This document shows positions 1 through 7,850 of a stretch of DNA of 33,579 bases, piece after piece. The translations under genes and the position numbers were made by a program. This stretch comes from Limnohabitans sp. GTDB lineage: Bacteria; Pseudomonadota; Gammaproteobacteria; Burkholderiales; Burkholderiaceae_C. How positions within the stretch are numbered: the stretch's first letter is position 1; every line of letters starts with the position of its first letter. The DNA lies in assembly GCA_018883455.1 (NCBI GenBank), contig VEQC01000006.1:1-33579 (forward strand), written 5' to 3'. A model generated the notes under the pieces. That model was given only the letters and a program-made list of their open reading frames with translations, did not search any database and was not told the DNA's origin.

Positions 1-2
1 TC

Positions 3-473
<471 letters not shown>

Positions 474-481
474 GAGGGTTT

Positions 482-904
482 ATGAGCACCTCCACCATGC
501 AAGTCGATGTGGTCAGCGCGGAAGCGTCGATCTTCTCGGGCAAGGCAACCTTTGTGGCTTTGCCCGGTGAGGTTGGCGAGCTCGGCGTCTACCCACGCCA
601 CACGCCGCTGATCACGCGTATCCGCCCCGGCTCGGTGCGCATTCAGCTGGCCGATGGTGGCGAGGAGTTCGTGTTTGTGGCGGGCGGCATCTTGGAGATC
701 CAGCCCGACTGCGTGACCGTTCTCTCCGACACGGCCGTGCGCGGCAAAGACCTCGATGAGGAAAAAGCCAACCGCGCCCGTCAGGCCGCGGAAGAGGCCC
801 TGCGCAACGCCAAGAGTGAAGTTGACCTCGCACGTGCGCGTTCGGAGTTGGCTGTTTTGGCAGCCGAACTCTCCGCGCTGCGTCGCTACCGCGCCAAAAA
901 GTAA
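482..904 (+). CDS. atpC: F0F1 ATP synthase subunit epsilon
   Basis: 140 aa; [47 protein letters not shown] is typical AtpC; position after atpD. Confidence 0.97.
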   Translation: MSTSTMQVDVVSAEASIFSGKATFVALPGEVGELGVYPRHTPLITRIRPGSVRIQLADGGEEFVFVAGGILEIQPDCVTVLSDTAVRGKDLDEEKANRARQAAEEALRNAKSEVDLARARSELAVLAAELSALRRYRAKK

Positions 905-939
905 AAGGGGTTTGGGCCTGTGGGTCCAGCCGCCATCGA

Positions 940-968
940 AAACAGGCCCTTGTGGCCTGTTTTTTTTG
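940..968 (+). terminator. Rho-independent terminator of the atp operon
   Basis: AACAGGCC-CTTGT-GGCCTGTT hairpin followed by a T-run, shortly after the atpC stop. Confidence 0.85.
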
Positions 969-987
969 CTTCGGCGACAATTCAGAT

Positions 988-1452
988 ATGCCCAAGAGTA
1001 CCCATGCCCTGACCCTCGGGGGAGACCCCGACCGCGTCGAAGCCGCCTTCTACGAGGCCATGCGCAACGGCGACCTCGAACAACTCATGGCCTGTTGGGC
1101 CGACGAAGACGAAGTGGTCTGCTTGCATCCCGGCAGTGGTGAGCGCCTCTTGGGATTGGGCGCCATACGCGCGTCGTTTGAGGCCATATTCGCGCAGGGC
1201 GCCATTCCCCTGACCGTGCGCGAGGTGCGCAAGATCACCTCCCTCACCAGCGCGGTTCACAGCGTGATCGAGGAAGTGCAAGTCGAGACCGAACAGGGCC
1301 CCAAACTCGCCTTCGCCTATGCGACCAACGTCTACCAACGCACACCGCAGGGCTGGCGCCTGGTCGCGCACCACGCCAGCCCCGGCGTGCCGGATGCGCT
1401 GCCCGATGTGGACCCCCTCGCCTCCTTAGCCGCACCCACGCAAATTCACTGA
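988..1452 (+). CDS. SnoaL-like / NTF2-fold (DUF4440-type) protein
   Basis: EAAFYEAMRNGDLEQLMACWADEDEVVCLHPGSGERLLGLGAIRASFEAIF and C-terminal VYQRTPQGWRLVAHHASP pattern. Start chosen at the internal Met of ORF 952-1452. Confidence 0.75.
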   Translation: MPKSTHALTLGGDPDRVEAAFYEAMRNGDLEQLMACWADEDEVVCLHPGSGERLLGLGAIRASFEAIFAQGAIPLTVREVRKITSLTSAVHSVIEEVQVETEQGPKLAFAYATNVYQRTPQGWRLVAHHASPGVPDALPDVDPLASLAAPTQIH

Positions 1453-2429
1453 TGCGAGGACAAGCGCCCGCGTGGCTGCCAGGGGGCCACTTGCAAACCA
1501 TTTGGGCCGCGCGCGTCGCACGCGCGGAGGACGGACCGCCCGTGGCCTGGCGCCGTGAGCGATGGAACACTCCGGACGCCGATTTTGTGGATGTCGATTG
1601 GGTCGATGCACCCAAGCCCGATGCGCCCACCGTGGTGCTCTTTCACGGGCTCGAAGGCTCACGCCACAGCCACTACGCCCGCGCATTTGCGTGCGTGGCC
1701 CGGGCGCGGGGCTGGCGCTTGGCTTTGCCGCACTTTCGCGGCTGCAGTGGCGAGATCAACCTCGCACCCCGCGCCTACCACTCGGGCGACAGCGCGGAAA
1801 TTGAATTCCTGCTGCAACAAGTCGCAGAGCGGGTGGCGGGTCCACGCTACGCGGTTGGCGTGTCACTCGGCGGCAATGCCCTCATGCGCTGGGCGGGGGA
1901 GCAAGGCGCGGCTGCCTCACAGCGCGTGCGTGCCGTGGCCTCGATATGCGCCCCATTGGATTTGCTCGCCAGTGGACGACAATTGGGACAGGGCTTTAAC
2001 CTCAGGGTCTACACCCCCATGTTTCTGCAAACCATGAAACGCAAAGCGCGCCAAAAGTGGGAACAGTTCCCCGAACTGTTCGACCTCCCCCGCGCGCTGG
2101 CCGCACGCGACCTGTGGGCGTTTGACGACGCCTTCACCGCGCCTGTGCATGGCTACCGGGGGGTTGAAGATTACTGGACCCGCGCCTCAGCCAAACCCCT
2201 GTTGCCCCAAATCCAACTGCCCGCCTTGCTCCTCAACGCGCGCAATGACCCTTTCATCCCGGCCTCTAGCCTGCCCCAAGCCTACGAAGTGGGCCCGCAA
2301 ACCGTATGCTGGCAACCCGACTGGGGTGGCCATGTGGGTTTTGCGCAGGGGCCATTTCCCGGTCAAGTCTTGGGCTTGCCACAAGACATCTTGGACTGGC
2401 TTGGCCAAACTGGAGGCGCACATGGATGA
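1452..2429 (+). CDS. YheT-family alpha/beta hydrolase
   Basis: AWLPGGHLQTIWAA, VVLFHGLEGSRHSHYARAFA, HFRGCSGEINLAPRAYHSGDSAEI and GVSLGGNALMRWAGE motifs of the YheT family. Confidence 0.9.
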   Translation: MRGQAPAWLPGGHLQTIWAARVARAEDGPPVAWRRERWNTPDADFVDVDWVDAPKPDAPTVVLFHGLEGSRHSHYARAFACVARARGWRLALPHFRGCSGEINLAPRAYHSGDSAEIEFLLQQVAERVAGPRYAVGVSLGGNALMRWAGEQGAAASQRVRAVASICAPLDLLASGRQLGQGFNLRVYTPMFLQTMKRKARQKWEQFPELFDLPRALAARDLWAFDDAFTAPVHGYRGVEDYWTRASAKPLLPQIQLPALLLNARNDPFIPASSLPQAYEVGPQTVCWQPDWGGHVGFAQGPFPGQVLGLPQDILDWLGQTGGAHG

Positions 2430-2979
2430 TCTCGTCAGACAAGCCATGGCCAAGTGGCCCAATGTGCCCGATTGCTACGGTTGGTTGGGGCTCGATGCGC
2501 GGGGCGATTGGTATATGCGAGACGACCGCACCCAAGCCCTGGGCGACTTCGCCCACAGCCGCGGCTCCCGTTTACAGCACGACAAACTCATCGCCTTCAT
2601 TGGCCGCAACTACGCCTGCGATGCCAGCGGGCGCTGGTATTTCCAAAACGGACCCCAGCGCGTGTACGTGGAATTGTTGATCACCCCCTGGATCTGGCGC
2701 TTGCAACCCGATGGCCAAGTGCTCAGTCACACCGGAGAGCCCGTCCAAGTGAGCGCGAGCTGGTTAGACGAAGCAGGGCGCCTGTACTTACAAACCGCCC
2801 AAGGCCTGGGCCTGGTGCACAGCCAAGACATGCTCGCCGCCGCCGAGGCCATCGAGGCCGGCCGCTGGCAGCCCGAGACCGTGCAAAGCGACGAGCTGCC
2901 GCAGCGCTTTGGCTTTGTCAAAAGCCCGCTGGCGAGCAAAGGACAACAGGACGGGCTGCTGTGCCAACCAAATCACTGA
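2422..2979 (+). CDS. Conserved hypothetical protein (resembles DUF2946-type proteins found next to yheT in betaproteobacteria)
   Basis: 186-codon ORF from ATG at 2422, overlapping the yheT stop (translational coupling). Family name recalled, not searched. Confidence 0.6.
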   Translation: MDDLVRQAMAKWPNVPDCYGWLGLDARGDWYMRDDRTQALGDFAHSRGSRLQHDKLIAFIGRNYACDASGRWYFQNGPQRVYVELLITPWIWRLQPDGQVLSHTGEPVQVSASWLDEAGRLYLQTAQGLGLVHSQDMLAAAEAIEAGRWQPETVQSDELPQRFGFVKSPLASKGQQDGLLCQPNH

Positions 2980-3045
2980 GCGGTGTAGCCGGGCAGTTGG
3001 GGCGCCCATAGCCTTCGGAACAGGGTGCCCCAAGTTCAGAGACAT

Positions 3046-3070
3046 GAAAAACCGGCCTCTTGGGCCGGTT
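3046..3070 (-). terminator. Rho-independent terminator for the minus-strand cytochrome gene
   Basis: AACCGGCC-TCTTG-GGCCGGTT hairpin; plus-strand AAAAA before the stem reads as a T-run on the minus strand. Confidence 0.7.
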
Positions 3071-3090
3071 GAAACCGAGTCAGGGCGGAC

Positions 3091-3501
3091 TTATTTCTTA
3101 GGTTCAGCCAGGTTGCCACCGGATTTGTTGGCCATGTAGACCACCGCACGACCGATTTCAAGGTCGCTGAAGGCACCGCCGCCCTGAGCCGCCATGTTGC
3201 CCTTGCCCTTGAGTGCGGAGACCAGGAGCGCGTCATAGCCTTTGCCAATGCGCGCACCCCAGGCCGCGTTGTCACCCAGCTTGGGCGCACCCAATGCCCC
3301 GGAACTGTGGCAAGCACCACACTGGGCCTGATAGACCTGTTCACCCGAACGCAGCTCACCGCCACCGGCAGATTGCAGCTGGACCGAGCCAACTTTCTGA
3401 ATGCGGCTGGCGACCGCTTGCGCGTCCATGGACGCATTGTTAGCGTTGCCACAGGCCACCAGGCCAAGTGAGGCAAAAGAGAGGGCAAGGAGAAGACGCA
3501 T
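3091..3501 (-). CDS. c-type cytochrome (cytochrome c5-like, putative lipoprotein)
   Basis: Signal peptide with lipobox-like LVACGN; CGACH haem-binding motif (CxxCH); GAPKLGDNAAWGARIGKGYDALLVSALKGKGNMAAQGG. Start at Met 3501 within ORF 3091-3528. Confidence 0.88.
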   Translation of the reverse strand: MRLLLALSFASLGLVACGNANNASMDAQAVASRIQKVGSVQLQSAGGGELRSGEQVYQAQCGACHSSGALGAPKLGDNAAWGARIGKGYDALLVSALKGKGNMAAQGGGAFSDLEIGRAVVYMANKSGGNLAEPKK

Positions 3502-3572
3502 GTGGAAATCCTGTCTGGAATGAGGCAAAGCCGATATCTTAACTTCTCCCCCTACAATAGGCTTTCAGGCGT

Positions 3573-3648
3573 GCGACTGTAGCTCAGTGGATAGAGTATT
3601 GGCCTCCGAAGCCAAGGGTCGTGGGTTCGATCCCCGCCAGTCGCGCCA
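3573..3648 (+). tRNA. tRNA-Arg (anticodon CCG)
   Basis: Cloverleaf readable by eye: GCGACTG/CAGTCGC acceptor stem, TTGGC-CTCCGAA-GCCAA anticodon arm, GTGGGTTCGATCCCCGC T arm, encoded CCA. Confidence 0.95.
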
Positions 3649-3679
3649 AATCCTTCCAAGCGTTCGTGCAATTCTGGAA

Positions 3680-3716
3680 GTCAGTAGACCATTATTCTGC
3701 AAAGCACTCTACTGAC
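3680..3716. repeat. Inverted repeat GTCAGTAG...CTACTGAC, 8-bp arms, 21-nt spacer
   Basis: Perfect arms at 3680-3687 and 3709-3716, about 30 nt after the tRNA 3' end. Confidence 0.55.
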
Positions 3717-3778
3717 AAAGGCCACATAGCGAACCCTTTAAGTCAGAAGTGACCCACCAACGAAGGGGGGGCGAGGCT

Positions 3779-3807
3779 TTAAAAAGCGGCCTCTTCGAAT
3801 GGGCCGC
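3779..3807 (-). terminator. Possible rho-independent terminator on the minus strand
   Basis: GCGGCC (3786-3791) / GGCCGC (3802-3807) stem with plus-strand TTAAAAA on its left, i.e. T-run when read on the minus strand. Confidence 0.45.
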
Positions 3808-3812
3808 GTTGG

Positions 3813-3838
3813 GTTAGTGCTTCATGTTAGTGCTTCAT
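3813..3838. repeat. Perfect 13-nt tandem duplication GTTAGTGCTTCAT x2
   Basis: Direct reading at 3813-3825 and 3826-3838. Confidence 0.8.
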
Positions 3839-3959
3839 CCTTGTACAAAGCATCCGACGGTTATACAAAGTTTTCCGGTATAAATTACTTGAGTCTTTCG
3901 GGATTTTTGGACTCCACCCAAGTCGAAAAACCTGCTTTGTGTTTAGAATGAAAGAATCC

Positions 3960-4020
3960 CGCCCTAGGCAGTAAGCCGTCCGATCATCCTGGACGAGCCG
4001 ATCCCTAGGGCGTTTTTGTT
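3960..4020 (+). promoter_or_regulatory. Hairpin with T-run in the leader of the NYN gene (attenuator/terminator-like or sRNA 3' end)
   Basis: CGCCCTAGG (3960-3968) pairs with CCTAGGGCG (4004-4012); inner CGTCC/GGACG stem; followed by TTTTTGTTT. Confidence 0.55.
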
Positions 4021-4044
4021 TCAATCGTGCGCACTGGAGGACAA

Positions 4045-4773
4045 ATGCCAACGGCAATTCTGATCGATGGCGCTTTTTTCGTGAAACGATTTAGGAGCAT
4101 CGAACCGGATAACGCCTACAACGCCTCAAGGGCTGCCGAATTCGCGTTTGGGTGTGCCATGGCGCATTTGATGGAGCCAGCACCTCGAAAAGAACCCAGA
4201 CGTCGGCGTGATTTGTATCGTATTTTCTTTTATGACTGTCCACCATTGGACAAAAAACTCCACAACCCCATCACCTAAAAGAGTGTCGATTTTTCCAAGT
4301 CATCTGAAGCCACATTTCGTCTGGAGTTACACAATAAGTTGCGCGATAAGCGCAAAGTGGCTCTCAGACTGGGGCATTTAGCAAGTGACACGCCTTGGAC
4401 GATCAAGCCCCAAGTCATTCAAGATTTGTTAAAGGGCAAATGCAGGTATGAAGAACTTAAGGAGAGCGATGTAGTCCCCAGCGTGAGACAAAAGGGCGTT
4501 GATATGAGGATTGGCATCGATATTTCTTCGCTAGTTCTGAAAAAACAGGTCGATCAAATCGTTCTCATTGCGGGTGACGCAGACTTTGTGCCCGCTGCTA
4601 AATTGGCGCGGCGAGAGGGAGTCGATTTCATCCTCGACCCCATGTGGCAAGCAATTCCAGCAGGTTTGAAAGAGCACATCGATGGGCTACGGACGACGAG
4701 TGCGAAGCCCAAAATGAAAAAAGATGCTTTAGCACAGCCCCTGACAAGCATGGAACAAGGCGGCAGGGGCTGA
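4045..4773 (+). pseudogene. NYN-domain (LabA/DUF88-like) protein gene, interrupted by one in-frame TAA at 4276-4278
   Basis: ORFs 4027-4278 and 4339-4773 are in the same frame. Joined translation MPTAILIDGAFFVKRF...FFYDCPPLDKKLHNPIT*KSVDFSKSSEATFRLELHNKLRDKRKVALRLGH...DMRIGIDISSLVLKKQVDQIVLIAGDADFVPAAKLARREGVDFILDPM matches a NYN layout (ILIDGAFF, DMRIGIDIS, LIAGDADFVP). RBS CTGGAGG upstream of ATG 4045. Confidence 0.8.
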
Positions 4774-4777
4774 TGAC

Positions 4778-4823
4778 CTAGACCGCGCGCGCCAGCCGCA
4801 CGGCATGTACCCAGGCCGCCATT
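4778..4823 (-). repeat. Left copy of the 46-nt direct repeat: relic of a glpK 3' end
   Basis: On the minus strand reads ATGGCGGCCTGGGTACATGCCGTGCGGCTGGCGCGCGCGGTCTAG = MAAWVHAVRLARAV*, versus glpK C-terminus [14 protein letters not shown] at 6341-6385. About 5 mismatches in 46 nt. Confidence 0.88.
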
Positions 4824-4830
4824 CCCCCTG

Positions 4831-5334
4831 CTATTTGGTTTTTTGGCGACGCACCGCTGCTTTGCGGACAGGCTGGGTTGGTTGCGTCACGTTGGGCTCG
4901 GGCGTGGCTGCAATCATTTCCACGTTGACCAGGGGTAGCCATGCAGTACCCCAAGGGCCGCGTGCCGTGATCGTGGCGATTTGCTCTCGGATAGCGCCCA
5001 TCAAGGTCGTTGCGGCAGCATAGCGTCGCATGCGCAGTGCGTTGGGGTCATTGGCCTCGGGCATCCAGACACCGAATTCGGCGAAAGCTTTGATGGTGAT
5101 TTGATAAGGTGCGCCCTCACCTGGCCCCGCCTCTTTGGTGCGAATGATCATGCCTGCCGTGACTTGGGGGGCACCCTCATCGTGCGCATAAAGAAATCCA
5201 ATGTCGATCGCTTCGAGGTCGATCTCCTTAGGATTCTTGAGTGTGGAATACGCACTTGCAGCCATGGGAACGGCGTCAACCGAAAGCGTCGGAAAAACAA
5301 GATCTTTAAGCTGAAGCGGCATGATTTTCGACAT
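4831..5334 (-). CDS. SecB-like chaperone of a toxin-antitoxin-chaperone (TAC) module
   Basis: 167 aa; C-terminal half LRMRRYAAATTLMGAIREQIATITARGPWGTAWLPLVNVEMI follows the SecB pattern (arrangement like ...[25 protein letters not shown] in E. coli SecB). Overlaps the 3' end of the antitoxin gene by 29 nt. Confidence 0.75.
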   Translation of the reverse strand: MSKIMPLQLKDLVFPTLSVDAVPMAASAYSTLKNPKEIDLEAIDIGFLYAHDEGAPQVTAGMIIRTKEAGPGEGAPYQITIKAFAEFGVWMPEANDPNALRMRRYAAATTLMGAIREQIATITARGPWGTAWLPLVNVEMIAATPEPNVTQPTQPVRKAAVRRQKTK

Positions 5335-5710
5335 GCATGGGACTTTCTTTCACGATTTCAAAAAATGCATTGGACCAACCCCGTGCATGAGAGAGCGGCG
5401 CGGGTGAGTTGTTTTGCCAAACATCAAACCAGCGCACATTGGCATCTTTGTTTGCGAGGTGAATGTGTACATTGGCGTCGAGGGCATGGGCGAGTTTGGC
5501 CATCGTCTCAGCTGAGATATTCGTTGGGCCACGAAAAAGTTTGCTGATGTAGGCAGGGCTTGCATGGATGCGTCTCGCCAGCTCTGACTTTGTCACGCCC
5601 TGCTCATCCATTTTTCTTTTGACTTCGGATAAAAAGCGGAGCTTGAGTTGTTCGCTCAGAAAAACGGGCGATTGGTATTCTTTTTCGTAAAGGGATTTAA
5701 AACTGTTCAT
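5306..5710 (-). CDS. XRE-family HTH antitoxin (HigA-like) with C-terminal extension
   Basis: HTH: MDEQGVTKSELARRIHASPAYISKLFRGPTNISAETMAKLAHALDANVHIHL; C-terminal tail WFDVWQNNSPAPLSHARGWSNAFFEIVKESPMHVENHAASA. Starts 4 nt after the toxin stop. Confidence 0.85.
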   Translation of the reverse strand: MNSFKSLYEKEYQSPVFLSEQLKLRFLSEVKRKMDEQGVTKSELARRIHASPAYISKLFRGPTNISAETMAKLAHALDANVHIHLANKDANVRWFDVWQNNSPAPLSHARGWSNAFFEIVKESPMHVENHAASA

Positions 5711-5714
5711 GGGT

Positions 5715-6119
5715 TCACTCCTTCCACTCCACTGAGCTGGCGGCTTCGTATAACTTCTTCTGTCGGATGGCTGTTTGAACCTCCCTGCGGGGTGTTTTTT
5801 GCGACTTCTTCAGAAAAACATGGGTGCATAGCACCACTTTTCCACTGTCCAGTTTAAAAAAGGGGACTCTGAGTGGACCTGCGATGAACTCGTAGATGTT
5901 TTCATTTCTATCGATGCGGTGACATTGTTCGGTGGACAACACCCCAAGACCATGCTTCGCGGCGTGTTCAATCAGGGCCAGCAAACGAGCTCGGTGTCTC
6001 TCTTGCGCAGTCTCCAATTTCAAAAGTGCCTCTAAGAGAGGACAGTGATCTTGCCCACGCTTTACTTTTGCCACAGCGCCGATACGAATGCAGCCAGATT
6101 TGATTTCGAAGACTTTCAA
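5715..6119 (-). CDS. RelE/HigB (Gp49-like) toxin, probable TTG start
   Basis: From TTG at 6119: MKVFEIKSGCIRIGAVAKVKRGQ...HGLGVLSTEQCHRIDRNENIYEFIAGPLRVPFFKLDSGKVVLCTHVFLKKSQKTPRREVQTAIRQKKLYEAA; the KKSQKTPRREVQTA tail is typical of Gp49-like toxins. The longer ORF (to 6443) reads into glpK sequence and is unlikely. Confidence 0.8.
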   Translation of the reverse strand: MKVFEIKSGCIRIGAVAKVKRGQDHCPLLEALLKLETAQERHRARLLALIEHAAKHGLGVLSTEQCHRIDRNENIYEFIAGPLRVPFFKLDSGKVVLCTHVFLKKSQKTPRREVQTAIRQKKLYEAASSVEWKE

Positions 6120-6121
6120 TA

Positions 6122-6137
6122 TTAACCTGTAGGTTAA
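6122..6137. promoter_or_regulatory. Candidate operator of the TAC operon: palindrome TTAACCTGTAGGTTAA
   Basis: Perfect TTAACCT-N2-AGGTTAA inverted repeat immediately upstream of the proposed toxin start; XRE antitoxins commonly autorepress at such sites. Confidence 0.6.
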
Positions 6138-6340
6138 GAGCTTGGAAGGGTTCTGTTGCGCGTCGGTCTGAAAAATGAATTGAAAACGAAAAAAGAAATC
6201 GAAAACAAGAAAAGTGTAATATAGTACTATTTTAAGGGCAAATGGGGGCTCGCCCGTGGCTATTGACAGGCAAATATTGCCGAAAAAAGAGAATGGCTGA
6301 AAGGGCGCGCGTGCGTGCCGTAACAGCCTCGCGTAGCCGT

Positions 6341-6386
6341 TTAGCCCGCGCGCGCCTGCCGCACGGCGTGTTCCCAGGCCGCCATT
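6341..6386 (-). repeat. Right copy of the 46-nt direct repeat (3' end of intact glpK)
   Basis: Same orientation and near-identical sequence as 4778-4823. Confidence 0.88.
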
Positions 6387-7834
6387 TTTTCGGCGGCTTG
6401 GTCGCGTGCGAGGGTGGGCAGGAAGCGTCGCTCGATTTGCCACTGGGCGGCGAGGTCGTCGAGGTTGGCGTACACCCCGACGTGCAAGCCTGCGAGGTAG
6501 GCGGCGCCTAGGGCGGTGGTTTCGGTCACTTTGGGGCGCAGGACGGGAATACCCAGCAAATCGGCTTGCATTTGCATGAGCAAATCGTTCACGCAGGCAC
6601 CGCCATCCACACGCAGCTCACTCACCGCGGTGCCGCCGTGGGCTTGGACGTCGCGGTTCATGCTCTCGAGCAACACGGTGCTTTGGTAGGCGATGCTCTC
6701 CAACGCCGCGCGCGCGATGTGCGCCATGGAAGTGCCGCGCGTGAGACCGGCGAGGGTACCGCGTGCTTGCGCGTCCCAATAGGGCGCGCCAAGGCCCGTG
6801 AAGGCGGGCACGAACACCACGCCTCCGGCGTCGGGCACGCTTTGCGCGAGGGCCTGCACCTCGCTGCTGGCCTGAATGGCGTGCAAGCCATCGCGCAGCC
6901 ACTGCACGACCGCGCCACCAATGAACACGCTACCTTCCATGGCGTATTGCGGGGCGCCTGCGGGTTGGGCTGCGGCGGTGGTGATCAGACCGTTCTCGCT
7001 CACGGGCAAGTGGGAGCCCGTGTGCATGAGCATGAAGCAGCCCGTGCCGTAGGTGTTCTTCGCCATCCCGGGCTTGAAACAGGCTTGGCCAAAGAGGGCG
7101 CTTTGCTGGTCGCCCGCTACGCCGCCAATGGGAACGGCGGCGCCGAGCACGTCGGCATGGGTGCGACCGAAGTCGGCGCTGGAGTCGAGCACCTCGGGCA
7201 TGAGGCTTGGCGGAATGTCGAGCGCGGCCAGCAAGTCGGTGTCCCAACGGCGGGTGCGGATGTTCCAGAGCAGGGTGCGCGAGGCATTGCTCACATCGGT
7301 CACGTGGCGTTCACCGCGCGTGAGTTGGTAGATGAGCCAACTGTCAATCGTGCCAAAGGCCAAGTGCCCTTGTTCGGCCAAGGCGCGGGCACCCGGGACG
7401 TGGGTCAAGAGCCAGTGCAGCTTGGTGGCGGAGAAGTAGGCGTCAATGCGCAGACCTGTTTTCTCGACCACGGCGGGCTCTAGGCCGCGCGCGCGCAAGT
7501 CCACACACAAGGGCTCGGTGCGCCGGTCTTGCCAGACGATGGCGTTGTGGATGGGCCGCCCAGTGCGGCGGTCCCACACCACCGTGGTCTCGCGCTGGTT
7601 GGTAATGCCAATGGCCGTGATCTCGCGCGCGTGCAGCCCCGCTTGCGTGAGGGCCGCTTGCACGGTGGCGAGTTGAGACGACCAGATCTCCATGGCGTCG
7701 TGCTCCACCCAACCGGGCTGGGGGTAGATCTGGCCAAACTCCTGCTGCGCCATGGCCACCATTTGGCCCTCCGGTGTGAACACAATGCTGCGCGAGCTTG
7801 AGGTGCCTTGGTCAATGGCAAGCAAATAAGCCAT
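6341..7834 (-). CDS. glpK: Glycerol kinase
   Basis: [103 protein letters not shown]. Confidence 0.97.
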   Translation of the reverse strand: MAYLLAIDQGTSSSRSIVFTPEGQMVAMAQQEFGQIYPQPGWVEHDAMEIWSSQLATVQAALTQAGLHAREITAIGITNQRETTVVWDRRTGRPIHNAIVWQDRRTEPLCVDLRARGLEPAVVEKTGLRIDAYFSATKLHWLLTHVPGARALAEQGHLAFGTIDSWLIYQLTRGERHVTDVSNASRTLLWNIRTRRWDTDLLAALDIPPSLMPEVLDSSADFGRTHADVLGAAVPIGGVAGDQQSALFGQACFKPGMAKNTYGTGCFMLMHTGSHLPVSENGLITTAAAQPAGAPQYAMEGSVFIGGAVVQWLRDGLHAIQASSEVQALAQSVPDAGGVVFVPAFTGLGAPYWDAQARGTLAGLTRGTSMAHIARAALESIAYQSTVLLESMNRDVQAHGGTAVSELRVDGGACVNDLLMQMQADLLGIPVLRPKVTETTALGAAYLAGLHVGVYANLDDLAAQWQIERRFLPTLARDQAAEKMAAWEHAVRQARAG

Positions 7835-7850
7835 GGGTTACTCCAATCGA

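Noticed and set aside
3827-4057. 76-aa minus-strand ORF over the NYN leader
   Set aside because: No recognisable motif, crosses the hairpin and the NYN start; probably spurious, although the downstream terminator-like element is noted separately.
3649-6340. Duplicate of the tRNA-Arg 3' end (attR) downstream of the tRNA
   Set aside because: Looked for GTTCGATCCCCGCCAGTCGCGCCA-like sequence up to glpK and found none; the only convincing duplication is the glpK 3' end.
6120-6443. N-terminal 108-residue extension of the toxin ORF (5715-6443)
   Set aside because: The extension reads back through the AT-rich promoter region and into the glpK end; toxin homology begins around the TTG at 6119, which directly follows the palindromic operator.
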